Shown: positions 53,846 through 62,242, numbered from the stretch's first letter. The stretch is DNA of 62,450 nt from Muribaculaceae bacterium (GCA_910573745.1 CAJSYI010000015.1:1-62450), one strand, 5' to 3'. Numbers and translations: made by a program. The notes: a model not told the origin generated them from the letters alone.

Positions 53846-56377
53846 CTATCCGCATTTGGACGTGCCGCACGACGTGCATATCAGGCATCCTTCCTGATAT
53901 ATCAGGGTCTCGCATCCGCAATGCGGGCACTTCTGGCCCGAAGCTTCCGTGCCGTTTGGTATGTACTTCTTCAATGCGCGTTCCACGCCGTTCTTCCACG
54001 TGTTGATGTTGGTGGAATCAAGCTCGAGGCCTCCGACGAGTTTAAGCACCTGGTCGATGGGCATTCCGTAGCGGAGCACGCCGGAAATCAGTTTGGCGTA
54101 GTTCCAGAATTCGGGGTTGAACTTCTCGCTGAGGCCTTCGATGGTGGTCTTGTAGCCCCGCTTGTTGATGAACTGGAAGTCGTATCGTTTGCGTCCGTTT
54201 GCGTCCGTGGCCTTTATTATCTTGCCGTGGTTGACGCTTTTCGGGCAGAAGATGCCGTCTTCGTCATCGGCCAGGCCGGTGAATATCTCGTATGGTTTCC
54301 CTTCGGCGAGACCGACGAAAGCGATCCATTTCTCTTTGTTGTTCTGGAAACGCACCACGTCGGCTTCAAGTTCCTGCGGCCGCTTGACGAGGTGTTCCGT
54401 GTTGGCTATCAGCTTGGGGGCTTCCTCCTTCTTGACGGCCTCGAGCACATTGTTGCGCGAACCGTCGCGGTAGACCGTGCATCCTTTGCAGCCCTGCTTC
54501 CAGGCTTCCATGTAGAGTTGTCCCACAAGCTCTTCGCTCACGTTGTTTGGCAGGTTGATGGTAACGCTTATGGAATGGTCCACCCATTTCTGCACCGCTC
54601 CCTGCATACGCACCTTTTCCATCCAGTCAACGTCGTTTGAAGTGGCTTTGTAATATGGCGATTTCTTCACAAGCTCGTCAAGCTCTTCCGCGCTCATGTT
54701 CTTTTTGGGTTCGATGCCGTTGACGCGCATCCATTCGAGGAATTTGTGGTGGTACACGATGTATTCCTCGAATGCGTCGCCCACCTCGTCGGTGAAGTCG
54801 ATGGATACGTTTGCGTCGTTTGGGTTCACCTTCCTGCGGCGTTTGTAGACCGGAAGGAACACCGGCTCTATGCCCGATGTTGTCTGTGTCATGAGCGACG
54901 TGGTGCCGGTCGGGGCTATTGTGAGGCATGCTATGTTGCGCCGCCCATGCTTCTTCATGCGCTCGTAAAGTTCGGGATCGGCTTCACGCAGGCGGTTTAT
55001 GAAAGGATTGTCTTTCTCGCGTTCATGGTCGTAGACTTCAAACGCGCCTCTCTCGGCGGCCATGTCGACCGATGCTGAATAATATGCGAGTGCGAGCTGT
55101 TTGTGCACTTCCGTGGAGAATCCGGTGGCTTCGGGCGTGCCGTAGCGCAGGCCGAGGGCTGCGAGCATGTCGCCCTCTCCGGTTATGCCGCATCCTGTGC
55201 GGCGTCCTTTGAGCGTCTTTTCGCGTATCTTGTTCCAGAGGTTCAGTTCCGTCTGTTTCACTTCCCCCGTTTCCGGATCGGCCTGTATTTTTTCTATGAT
55301 GCGGTCGATTTTCTCCATTTCGAGGTCGATGATGTCGTCCATGATGCGCTGGGCCTTGCCGATGTGCACGCGGAATAGGTCGAAGTCGAACTCGGCCTGC
55401 GGCGTGAACGGATTCTTTACGTAGCTGTAGAGGTTGACGGCCACGAGGCGGCAGCTGTCGTATGGGCAGAGCGGAATTTCTCCGCATGGATTGGTGGAGA
55501 TGGTCTGGAAACCGAGGTCGGCGTAGCAGTCAGGCACGGATTCGCGTATGACGGTGTCCCAGAAGAGCACGCCAGGCTCGGCGCTTTTCCACGCGTTGTG
55601 GACTATCTTTCCCCAAAGCCTGCGGGCGTCGGTCTCTTGGGTGTATTTAGGGTTTTCCGCATCTGTCGGATAGGTCTGGACATAGGCGGCTCCTGACTCT
55701 GCGGCCTGCATGAAGGCATCGTCGATGCGCACCGACACGTTTGCTCCCGTCACTTTCCCTTCGGTCATCTTGGCGTCGATGAAGCGTTCGGAGTCCGGAT
55801 GCTTGATGCTCACCGAGAGCATCAGCGCGCCGCGCCGTCCGTCCTGTGCCACTTCGCGGGTAGAATTGCTGTAACGCTCCATGAAAGGCACGAGTCCTGT
55901 GGAGGTCAGGGCGGAATTCTTCACCGGGCTTCCCTTTGGGCGGATGTGGGACAGGTCGTGGCCCACGCCTCCCCGGCGTTTCATCAGCTGCACCTGTTCT
56001 TCGTCGATTTTGATGATGCCGCCGTAGGAGTCGGGCTTCCCGTCGATGCCTATGACGAAGCAGTTGGACAGCGAACCTACCTGGAAGTCGTTGCCTATTC
56101 CGGCCATCGGGCTTCCCTGGGGGACGATGTAGCGGAAATCCTTGAGCAGGGAGAACACTTCGTCGGCCGGCATCGGGTTGGGGTATTTCGATTCGATGCG
56201 GGCTATTTCCCTGGAGATGCGGCGATGCATGTCGTCGGGCGTGAGCTCATAAATGTTGCCGAAAGAATCCTTCAAGGCATACTTGCTTGCCCACACTCGA
56301 GCGGCGAGTTCATCGCCTTTGAAATATGTCAAAGAGGCTTCGTAGGCCTCGTCGTAAGTGAATTTTTCAGGTTGCAT
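53846..56377 (-). CDS. nrdJ: Adenosylcobalamin-dependent (class II) ribonucleotide reductase
   Basis: The 843-residue enzyme makes deoxyribonucleotides using B12. Diagnostic segments are GSLSNCFVIGID (first redox Cys), GGVGHDLSHIRPKGSPV, STNPCGEIPL (catalytic NPCGE), and the phosphate-binding ITGEGDMLAALGLRYG and ACLTIAPTGTTSLMTQTTSGIEP. The C-terminus is a zinc-ribbon-like cluster CPHCGC ... CTSCGTSKCG, typical of this family. No B12 riboswitch was recognised upstream; instead a 310-bp repetitive element separates the gene from its apparent promoter. Confidence 0.94.
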   Translation of the reverse strand: MQPEKFTYDEAYEASLTYFKGDELAARVWASKYALKDSFGNIYELTPDDMHRRISREIARIESKYPNPMPADEVFSLLKDFRYIVPQGSPMAGIGNDFQVGSLSNCFVIGIDGKPDSYGGIIKIDEEQVQLMKRRGGVGHDLSHIRPKGSPVKNSALTSTGLVPFMERYSNSTREVAQDGRRGALMLSVSIKHPDSERFIDAKMTEGKVTGANVSVRIDDAFMQAAESGAAYVQTYPTDAENPKYTQETDARRLWGKIVHNAWKSAEPGVLFWDTVIRESVPDCYADLGFQTISTNPCGEIPLCPYDSCRLVAVNLYSYVKNPFTPQAEFDFDLFRVHIGKAQRIMDDIIDLEMEKIDRIIEKIQADPETGEVKQTELNLWNKIREKTLKGRRTGCGITGEGDMLAALGLRYGTPEATGFSTEVHKQLALAYYSASVDMAAERGAFEVYDHEREKDNPFINRLREADPELYERMKKHGRRNIACLTIAPTGTTSLMTQTTSGIEPVFLPVYKRRRKVNPNDANVSIDFTDEVGDAFEEYIVYHHKFLEWMRVNGIEPKKNMSAEELDELVKKSPYYKATSNDVDWMEKVRMQGAVQKWVDHSISVTINLPNNVSEELVGQLYMEAWKQGCKGCTVYRDGSRNNVLEAVKKEEAPKLIANTEHLVKRPQELEADVVRFQNNKEKWIAFVGLAEGKPYEIFTGLADDEDGIFCPKSVNHGKIIKATDANGRKRYDFQFINKRGYKTTIEGLSEKFNPEFWNYAKLISGVLRYGMPIDQVLKLVGGLELDSTNINTWKNGVERALKKYIPNGTEASGQKCPHCGCETLIYQEGCLICTSCGTSKCG

Positions 56378-56410
56378 TTCTTTTGGGTGGAATGTTTGTG
56401 GCGAGATTAA

Positions 56411-56720
56411 GAGGCTGTTTAAAAATGCTTGTTAACGCAGAGCCGGAAGATTTGTGATGGATTTATCCCTTCAGCGAAGGAGCATAGCGGGCTATGAGAC
56501 TGAGCCGAAGGGATAAAGACGCGCAAAGATTCCGGAATGACGGCAGGCATTACAGGAAAGCCTCTTTAAAAGAAATCAATGTTTCAGTCCGAATGGTGTC
56601 TTTTCCGTTAATCCGCACTTTAATCGTCGGTCACATATCCCGATATGTTCCCTCCTCATAAAGTGCACCTTAACAAAAAATCCACCACTCTGCGTTTAAC
56701 AATGATTTTTAAACAGCCTC
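56411..56720. mobile_element. Non-autonomous TIR element, copy 4 (310 bp), in nrdJ leader
   Basis: The ends begin GAGGCTGTTTAAAAAT, and TAA flanks both sides (56408-56410 and 56721-56723). The plus module (56462-56517) has outer stem TTTATCCCTTC/GAAGGGATAAA, hairpin CATAGC-GG-GCTATG and the same loops as copy 2. The minus module (56607-56674) has hairpin CATATC-CC-GATATG and outer stems GCACTTTA/TAAAGTGC and GTTAA/TTAAC, the latter better paired than in copy 2. It lies between the nrdJ start at 56377 and a promoter-like box at 56734. Confidence 0.85.
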
Positions 56721-56733
56721 TAAATTCGCCGTG

Positions 56734-56741
56734 CAAAGGTC
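56734..56741 (-). promoter_or_regulatory. Promoter-like box beyond the element, candidate for nrdJ
   Basis: On the minus strand GACCTTTG differs from TAnnTTTG in the first base pair positions (G for T). The CAAAGG context is the same as at other promoters in the window. If used, the nrdJ leader contains the whole element. Confidence 0.35.
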
Positions 56742-56925
56742 GGAAAAAGTTTTGGTTTTGGAAAACTTTTCTTGCGTCATTTTTGTCTCAGTCAATCTAT
56801 GGCTTGTATGCAATGGTTTTGAAATCAGTGAGATGATGATTTTATCTACATGAGCTGATTGTCTCCGGTTTGCAACTTCCGTCCATAATGGCTAACTTCG
56901 CGTAAAATTTCAAACGCATTCTGAC

Positions 56926-57693
56926 ATGAAGGATATTGATTCAAAGAAAGGGTATTTTGCGAATCGCCGCACCGTGCGTCGGTTCTCTGACCGGGAGGTC
57001 TCGCGCAGTCTTATAGACTCGGTGATTGAGCGCGCCATGCGTGCGCCGACCACCGGCAACATGCAGCTGTATTCAGTCATAGTGAGCCAAGAGCCGTCGA
57101 TGCTTGAGAAGATACGCCCGCTTCATTTCTGCCAGCCGGCTTCGATGGGCGCAAAGGTCGTTCTTACGGTGTGTGCCGACTTCTACCGCTTCTCCCGCTG
57201 GTGCCGTCTGAGCAAAGCCGAACCGGGATATGACAATTTCCTTTCGTTCACGTCGGCCATGCTCGACGCGACTGTTTTCGCGCAGCAGATTGTTACGATT
57301 GCTGAAATGGAAGGCTTGGGAACGTGCTATCTGGGTACGGCGACATACAATGCCGAGGGGATATCCGACCTATTGTCCTTGCCCGAGCTTGTCGTTCCTG
57401 TTGCATGCCTTGCCATAGGCTGGCCCGACGGAGAAGGGGAGGAGTCGGAACGTCTGCCGCTCGAAGCCGTTTGCTACAGTGAGCGTTACCCGGAAATGAC
57501 GGATGGGGATATTGCTGTTCTCTACAAAGCCAAGGACGACTATGCCCCGAATGCCAAGTTCATAGCGGAGAACGGCAAGGAGACACTGGCGCAGGTCTTT
57601 ACCGACGTGCGCTATCCTCGTGCTATGAACGAGGAATTCTCTGAGAAGCTCCTCGGCCTTCTCCGCAAGAAGGGTTTTATGAAAAACGGATGA
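56926..57693 (+). CDS. Nitroreductase family protein (NfsA/FRP-like)
   Basis: This FMN-dependent NAD(P)H oxidoreductase has 255 residues. RRTVRRFSDREVSRSLIDSVIERAMRAPTTGNMQ is the N-terminal FMN-binding pattern (Arg-Arg and the PTTGNMQ loop; quoted in two parts by position: residues 14-23 and 36-47). GLGTCYLGTATYNAEGISDLL and VPVACLAIGWPD are the second half of the site. The length fits the NfsA subgroup, which reduces nitroaromatics, quinones or flavins. It is a single gene with a convergent neighbour. Confidence 0.88.
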   Translation: MKDIDSKKGYFANRRTVRRFSDREVSRSLIDSVIERAMRAPTTGNMQLYSVIVSQEPSMLEKIRPLHFCQPASMGAKVVLTVCADFYRFSRWCRLSKAEPGYDNFLSFTSAMLDATVFAQQIVTIAEMEGLGTCYLGTATYNAEGISDLLSLPELVVPVACLAIGWPDGEGEESERLPLEAVCYSERYPEMTDGDIAVLYKAKDDYAPNAKFIAENGKETLAQVFTDVRYPRAMNEEFSEKLLGLLRKKGFMKNG

Positions 57694-57731
57694 TTATATG
57701 TGTGATTATCCGCGCTGACGCCGAGATTGCG

Positions 57732-57752
57732 AGGGTGTTGCAGAATTATCCT
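57732..57752 (+). repeat. 21-base repeat, copy 1
   Basis: AGGGTGTTGCAGAATTATCCT differs at one base from the sequence at 61853-61873. Both lie shortly after the stop codon of a plus-strand gene, in the same orientation. The ends AGGGT/ATCCT are weakly complementary. It may be a solitary end of a mobile element. Confidence 0.5.
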
Positions 57753-57794
57753 CATATGCATCTGTGTTTCGTAACAAGAATGCATATAAAAGAA

Positions 57795-57826
57795 GTTGTG
57801 TCGTAAATTTTAATTTACGACACAAC
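57795..57826. terminator. Perfect 15-bp hairpin between convergent genes
   Basis: GTTGTGTCGTAAATT (57795-57809) pairs exactly with 57812-57826 around a TT loop. It probably terminates the nitroreductase and the leucine-rich repeat genes. Confidence 0.75.
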
Positions 57827-57904
57827 ACATTACTTATTTATTTCTGAGCCTATTGGCTGATTTCAAAAATTGGCATCAAGACCAGAAGCCATATTACGCT
57901 TAAG

Positions 57905-58966
57905 TCAGAAAACCATCTTACGCACTTTGTCCCCCTTGCGCTCGATTACCATCTGGCCTTCGGCAGGATTGATCACTTCAATGCCCTGAAGGTTGAAGTA
58001 GCGTGCCTTAACGTCATCGCCAGCCTCAATGGCTTCGATGCCTACGTTTGTGCTGTCTACAATAACTGAGCAAGTCACGGTGAATTCGCCGCACTTTGCG
58101 GTGATTGTCGCATTGCCGTCAGCAACGAGCGTAACCAGGCCGTCAGCTACCGTAGCCACACTTTCATCGGAAGTAGACCATTCTACAGTCTTGTCGGTTG
58201 CGTCTTCAGGCTCTACCGTAGCATTGAGAGTGAACGTTTCACCAGGAATGCCGATGTATGAAGTCCGGTCAAGAGTGATGCCTGTAACTTCAACATCGCC
58301 GCCACCGTTTTCCATAGCTACTACCTCTGCAAAATTTTTAGCCCAATCAGAACCCTTGTACGCCTCCAATGCGTCTGCAGGAACGTGCAAAGTCATTTGG
58401 GAAGTGGTGGTCATGTTGAAATTATACCCTCCCAAAGTCGGGGGTGTGGTGCTCAGCACGTACATATCCGTAAGTGATTTACATGACATAAAGGACATCT
58501 GTCCCACAGACTCGACACCGCTTCCCAAAGTGAGTGTCTTCAAGCCGGAACTCATAAAAGCCTGTGCATTGATTGTCGTCACAGAGTTGGGTATCACAAT
58601 CTCTGTAAGCTCAGTGGTACGCGCAAACGAACTTTGACCCAAAACGAGGATGCTTTCGGGAAGAGTGACCGAAGTAACCTTAGCATCAGCGAAACAACTC
58701 GAGAAAATCTCAGTTACCTGATATGTGGTGCCGTCATATTCAAATGATGCCGGAATGACCACGTCTCCTGCATAAACGGTGTTGCTCAGATCATCATAAG
58801 TCATACCCTCCGGTACAGGCCACACTTGGGTTGCCTTACAAGGTTTGGCTATTTGCGTTCCTGCATCCATCCAGTACCAAAGACCGTCGATTTCTGCATA
58901 CTTTTCGGCTGAAGCAAAGCCGAATGCTGCGCTGGCAAGCAACACGGATAGGAAAATCTTTCTCAT
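57905..58966 (-). CDS. Secreted leucine-rich repeat (BspA-like) protein with Big_2 domain and sorting tail
   Basis: The 353-residue protein has a signal peptide (ending FASAE). BspA-type LRR_5 repeats span about residues 80-200 (VTSVTLPESILVLGQSSFA, LTEIVIPNSVTTINAQAFM, LKTLTLGSGVESVGQMSFM). A bacterial Ig-like Big_2 domain follows (VTGITLDRTSYIGIPGETF to CSVIVD), then a short C-terminal tail (ARYFNLQGIEVINPAEGQM). A surface adhesin or host-protein-binding role is inferred from the BspA family. Three TGTGAATA repeats lie in the leader. Confidence 0.85.
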   Translation of the reverse strand: MRKIFLSVLLASAAFGFASAEKYAEIDGLWYWMDAGTQIAKPCKATQVWPVPEGMTYDDLSNTVYAGDVVIPASFEYDGTTYQVTEIFSSCFADAKVTSVTLPESILVLGQSSFARTTELTEIVIPNSVTTINAQAFMSSGLKTLTLGSGVESVGQMSFMSCKSLTDMYVLSTTPPTLGGYNFNMTTTSQMTLHVPADALEAYKGSDWAKNFAEVVAMENGGGDVEVTGITLDRTSYIGIPGETFTLNATVEPEDATDKTVEWSTSDESVATVADGLVTLVADGNATITAKCGEFTVTCSVIVDSTNVGIEAIEAGDDVKARYFNLQGIEVINPAEGQMVIERKGDKVRKMVF

Positions 58967-58985
58967 ACTCTTTACTTTTATTTTT

Positions 58986-59020
58986 TGTGAATACTGTGAA
59001 TAATGTTTCTTTTGTGAATA
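58986..59020 (-). promoter_or_regulatory. Three TGTGAATA repeats in the leader of the LRR gene
   Basis: TGTGAATA occurs at 58986, 58995 and 59013, that is at offsets of 9 and 18 bases. The outer two extend to an identical 12-mer (TTTTGTGAATAC). They lie between the -7 element at 59089 and the start at 58966, so they could be an RNA-level or protein-binding control site. Confidence 0.4.
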
Positions 59021-59088
59021 CCGCTTCTATGCAGCTAAAGTAAGTTATGTCTGAAATGAGTAGACACTCAAAAAACATTATTTTTGCA

Positions 59089-59117
59089 CAAAATTAGAGA
59101 AATGAATCATACCGGCA
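59089..59117 (-). promoter_or_regulatory. Promoter for the LRR protein gene
   Basis: On the minus strand TAATTTTG (59089-59096) with TTG (59115-59117) 18 bases upstream. The leader would be about 115 bases. Confidence 0.65.
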
Positions 59118-59260
59118 AAAAACTTACAGTTAATTTATGTTAACGGAATGCATTCGGACACAATATTCTTCATACAGCCCGAACCAAACAGCTAAGATGG
59201 GCGTTTGAACATCGAAACCGGGCATACCCGGAAAACTGAATCTTAAAAAAACGGAGAGCT

Positions 59261-59422
59261 ATGAAGAAATACAGATGTGAAGTCTGCGACTGGATCTATG
59301 ATCCGGCAAAAGGAGACCCCGACGGAGGCATTGCCCCCGGAACAGCTTTTGAAGACCTTCCAGCCGACTGGGTATGTCCGGTCTGCGGAGTAGGCAAGGA
59401 GGACTTTGTTGAGGAGCCTTGA
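59261..59422 (+). CDS. Rubredoxin
   Basis: A 53-residue protein with the full rubredoxin pattern: Cys6-x-x-Cys9 (CEVC), the aromatic and Asp/Gly-rich middle ([23 protein letters not shown]), and Cys39-x-x-Cys42 (CPVCG) followed by GKEDF. The four cysteines bind one iron atom; the protein is a small electron carrier, often feeding oxygen- or peroxide-reducing enzymes in anaerobes. The purine-rich GGAG seven bases before the ATG may serve as a ribosome site. No partner gene is adjacent. Confidence 0.95.
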   Translation: MKKYRCEVCDWIYDPAKGDPDGGIAPGTAFEDLPADWVCPVCGVGKEDFVEEP

Positions 59423-59644
59423 CGGCAAGAACCGGTTTATGGCACAGGCACAACGCATTTTGCAAACACTTACGTCATATGCTTCCTGCATTGCCTTACG
59501 CATATGCCCGCTGCGCTGTCTGTAAACAAGCTCCATGTCCCTGAATAAATGATTTAGACGAAAAACATTCAGGCCGCGTTTCCCGAAATCCGGGAGGCGC
59601 GACAGATTTTTTGCGCGTATTTCGGCCATGTCGGCGATTTTCAC

Positions 59645-59652
59645 TACTTTTG
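59645..59652 (+). promoter_or_regulatory. -7 element for the EamA transporter operon
   Basis: TACTTTTG matches TAnnTTTG, 49 bases before ATG 59702. No clear -33 TTG. Confidence 0.5.
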
Positions 59653-59701
59653 CACCGTAATTTATAAAACCTACTCTGAACGTTCAAAACCGACACAGAC
59701 C

Positions 59702-60664
59702 ATGACCGCTCAAAGAAGCACAAGCAATTCCAAATACATCAAGCTTATAGCCAACATCGCAGCTTTTCTTGCAGCCTGCGTGTGGGGCACGTCGTTCCTT
59801 TGCACCAAAGTGCTGATGCTCCCTGCCGACCAGGGAGGCGGAGAGTTCACTCCTATAGAGATGTTCGTCTACAGGTTCGCAGCCGCCTACATCATCCTGC
59901 TGCTCTTCTCGTTCAAGAAAATCCTTGCCAACAACTGGCGCGATGAGCTGAACTTCCTCATCTGCGGCGTTTGCTCCGGCTCGCTCTACTTCATCACCGA
60001 GAACTTCGCGCTCAACTACACCACGGCCGGAAACGTTTCGCTCTTGGCGTCGGTCTCGCCGATATTCACCATAATCCTCGTGGCGGCAGTCTTCCGGACA
60101 CGCATAAAGATAGGTGAGGCAGTCGGCTCGCTCGTGGCCTTCGTCGGCGTCTTCTGCATCATATTCAGCCACGGCGAGGGATTCGTAATCAAGCCCAAAG
60201 GCGACCTGCTGGCCCTCACGGCCTCGCTGTCATGGGCCGTCTACACGATGGTGGTGAAGAACCTCATCCCTCATTATTCTTCGATATTCATCACCCGCAA
60301 ACTGTTCTTCTACGGAGTGCTGACGGCGTTGCCGCTGCTCGCGTTCCAGGCAGAGCCTTATCATCTCGCGACGCTTTTCGACCTCTCCCAGCCCAAGTTC
60401 ATGCTCAACTTCCTTTTCCTCGTGGCGGTGTGTTCCTGCGCTGCATTCATGGTGTGGAATCTGGTAATCAACACACTGGGCACGGTAACGGCCAACAACT
60501 ACCTTTACATCCAGCCTCTCGTAACGATGATAGCCGGATTCGTCATACTTGGAGAGAACATCTATCTCATGGGCTACATCGGATGCGTGCTAATCATCGG
60601 CGGACTCATACTAAGCGACAAATGGAACCCGCAGTTCGGCAGCAAACGTCTGAAAAAGGAATGA
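59702..60664 (+). CDS. EamA/DMT family transporter
   Basis: The 320-residue inner-membrane protein has ten hydrophobic segments arranged as two EamA repeats of five helices. Characteristic phrases are AAFLAACVWGTSFLCTKVL in the first helix, NFALNYTTAGNVSLLASVSP in repeat one and GTVTANNYLYIQPLVTMIAGFVILGE in repeat two. Members export or import metabolites; the substrate is unknown. The next gene starts 51 bases later. Confidence 0.9.
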   Translation: MTAQRSTSNSKYIKLIANIAAFLAACVWGTSFLCTKVLMLPADQGGGEFTPIEMFVYRFAAAYIILLLFSFKKILANNWRDELNFLICGVCSGSLYFITENFALNYTTAGNVSLLASVSPIFTIILVAAVFRTRIKIGEAVGSLVAFVGVFCIIFSHGEGFVIKPKGDLLALTASLSWAVYTMVVKNLIPHYSSIFITRKLFFYGVLTALPLLAFQAEPYHLATLFDLSQPKFMLNFLFLVAVCSCAAFMVWNLVINTLGTVTANNYLYIQPLVTMIAGFVILGENIYLMGYIGCVLIIGGLILSDKWNPQFGSKRLKKE

Positions 60665-60715
60665 GCCGGTGAGTAGCCACAAAAATCAATACGGAACACT
60701 CAAAAGTTTACAGAA

Positions 60716-61000
60716 ATGCTAAGACTGAACTGCTTCATAAAGGTGGCCGAAGAGAACCGCGCCACCGTGGTCAATGCCGCAAAGGCGCTTGTGGAAGCCT
60801 CACGCAAAGAGGACGGCTGCCTTGCCTACGACCTGTTCGAGAGCGCGACCATACCTGAACACCTGATGATATGCGAGACATGGCGAGACCAGAAAGCCCT
60901 CGACTCGCATTCGGTCTCGGCCCACTTCGCAGAATACGTAGGCATCATGAGAAGCCATGCGGAAATGCACCTCGACAAGATGGAACTTCCAAAACCATGA
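60716..61000 (+). CDS. Antibiotic biosynthesis monooxygenase (YgiN-like) domain protein
   Basis: The 94-residue single-domain protein has the ABM ferredoxin-like pattern: LNCFIKVAEENRATVVNAAKALVEAS, then KEDGCLAYDLFES and MICETWRDQKALDSHSVSAHFAEYV. Such proteins are quinol monooxygenases or detoxify reactive intermediates. Its stop overlaps the start of the phosphatase gene as ATGA. Confidence 0.88.
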   Translation: MLRLNCFIKVAEENRATVVNAAKALVEASRKEDGCLAYDLFESATIPEHLMICETWRDQKALDSHSVSAHFAEYVGIMRSHAEMHLDKMELPKP

Positions 61001-61785
61001 CAGAAGAAGGCACGGGCACAGAAAGCCTGCTCCAGGCGGCCATGGAGATGGCCCGCAAGGCAGGAGAGGCCCATATGAGGCATTTCAGGAGCGCAGGACT
61101 CCAGACGGAAGCCAAGTTCAACGAAAGCGACGTGGTAACCGTCGCCGACAAAGAGGCTGAAAGAATCATAATAAGCGGCATACGCAGCCGGTTTCCGGCC
61201 CATTTCATCCTTTCCGAGGAATCGGGCGCGTCGCATACAGGCAGCAGAATCCGTTGGATAATAGATCCGCTCGACGGCACAACAAACTTCAGCCAGGGAC
61301 TTCCGCTGTTTTCCGTATCCATCGCGATCGAAATCGACGGAGAAGATGCCGTCGGCGTGGTATACGCACCGAGGCTCGACGAGATGTTCTGCGCCGTGAA
61401 AGGGAGCGGAGCCTTCCTCAACGGCGAGAGAATAAGTTGTTCGTCAAAGACGACGCTCGACAAGGCCGTGGCGGCAACAGGGTTTCCAGTTGACAAAGAC
61501 TCCAATCCGGACAACAATCTGGACAATGTGGCACGCATCATGCCGAGACTTAGGGGACTGCGCCGCCTCGGTTCGGCGGCACTCGACCTATGTTACGTGG
61601 CCGCCGGATTCCTCGACGGCTACTGGGAAATGAACCTGCACGAGTGGGACGTGGCAGCCGGACGCCTTATAGCGCGTGAGGCCGGAGCCGCATACGGGCT
61701 GTGGCGCAACGGCGACGACAGGGGAATCTGCGCGCTCGCGGCAACCCCCGGGATTTACCGAAGCCTTGCCGACCTCCTCGAATGA
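60997..61785 (+). CDS. Inositol monophosphatase family protein
   Basis: ATG 60997 overlaps the preceding stop and gives 262 residues; an in-frame extension to 60871 lies inside the previous gene and is rejected. Metal-site motifs are SEESG (first Glu), DPLDGTTNF (Asp-Asp) and HEWDVAAG (last Asp). Substrates in the family include inositol phosphate, 3'-phosphoadenosine 5'-phosphate and fructose bisphosphate; the short form and GSAALDLCYVAAGFLDGYWE suggest an inositol monophosphatase-like enzyme. Confidence 0.9.
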   Translation: MTEEGTGTESLLQAAMEMARKAGEAHMRHFRSAGLQTEAKFNESDVVTVADKEAERIIISGIRSRFPAHFILSEESGASHTGSRIRWIIDPLDGTTNFSQGLPLFSVSIAIEIDGEDAVGVVYAPRLDEMFCAVKGSGAFLNGERISCSSKTTLDKAVAATGFPVDKDSNPDNNLDNVARIMPRLRGLRRLGSAALDLCYVAAGFLDGYWEMNLHEWDVAAGRLIAREAGAAYGLWRNGDDRGICALAATPGIYRSLADLLE

Positions 61786-61852
61786 CAAAAACGCACCCCT
61801 GAAAACAAACCGGTTCTCATCCCCTCTATGTAAGGGAATCTCACATGTAGGG

Positions 61853-61873
61853 AGGGTGTTGCAGAATTACCCT
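61853..61873 (+). repeat. 21-base repeat, copy 2
   Basis: AGGGTGTTGCAGAATTACCCT, one base different from 57732-57752. Here AGGGT and ACCCT are fully complementary. It lies 67 bases past the phosphatase stop and just before a terminator. Confidence 0.5.
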
Positions 61874-61884
61874 AAAAACTAAGC

Positions 61885-61916
61885 AAAAGCCTCAACTTTC
61901 CCAAGCTGAGGCTTTT
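61885..61916 (+). terminator. Terminator of the EamA-ABM-phosphatase run
   Basis: AAAAGCCTCA (61885-61894) pairs with TGAGGCTTTT (61907-61916), ending in TTTT. Confidence 0.85.
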
Positions 61917-62029
61917 GTATGTCCACAAAGTTTTGTAACTTTATGGTATTCAAACTAGTAAATACAAAGTTGGAGGCTGTTTAAAAGCACCGGCATTTCG
62001 GTTTGCCTTGTTTTCTTAAACAATACAAA
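61917..62029. other. Intergenic sequence with a solitary element-end-like motif
   Basis: GAGGCTGTTTAAAAG at 61973-61987 matches the start of the terminal inverted repeat of the elements at 38994 and 56411. No opposite end, module or target duplication was found nearby, so it may be a remnant or chance similarity. No gene was seen here. Confidence 0.3.
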
Positions 62030-62068
62030 ACCACCCAGCTTTACATATTGGGCGTAAAACTGGGTGGT
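62030..62068 (-). terminator. Terminator of tRNA-Ser
   Basis: ACCACCCAG (62030-62038) pairs with CTGGGTGGT (62060-62068), with TTTAC/GTAAA pairing inside. On the minus strand it follows the tRNA by 35 bases and is followed by TTTT. Confidence 0.8.
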
Positions 62069-62102
62069 TGTTTTGCAATTTGCTGATTTTCAGCATTTAT
62101 TG

Positions 62103-62188
62103 CGGAAAGACAGGGATTCGAACCCTGGGTGCCTGAAAGGCACAACGGTTTTCGAGACCGCCCCGATCGACCACTCCGGCATCTTTCC
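62103..62188 (-). tRNA. tRNA-Ser(CGA)
   Basis: The 86-base minus-strand transcript folds as a class II tRNA. The acceptor stem is GGAAAGA/TCTTTCC with discriminator G, the anticodon loop is CTCGAAA (anticodon CGA) between GCGGT and ACCGT, a long variable arm follows (GTGCCTTTCAGGCAC), and the T-arm contains GGTTCGAATCC. CCA is not encoded, as is common in this phylum. Confidence 0.95.
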
Positions 62189-62211
62189 TTGGTCGTTTTT
62201 GATAGCGAGTG

Positions 62212-62242
62212 CAAAGTTAGGCAGTTTTTCTGATTCTACCAA
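62212..62242 (-). promoter_or_regulatory. Promoter for tRNA-Ser
   Basis: On the minus strand TAACTTTG (62212-62219) with TTG (62240-62242) 20 bases upstream, placing transcription start a few bases before the mature tRNA 5' end at about 62204. Confidence 0.8.

Noticed and set aside
56378..56925. B12 riboswitch upstream of nrdJ
   Set aside because: No B12-box or characteristic junction sequence seen; the interval is filled by the TIR element.
60871..60996. N-terminal extension of the phosphatase to 60871
   Set aside because: It overlaps the monooxygenase gene in another frame; ATG 60997 gives the usual ATGA coupling and family length.
61973..61989. Fifth complete TIR element
   Set aside because: Only a single end-like motif is present, without partner end, module or target duplication.
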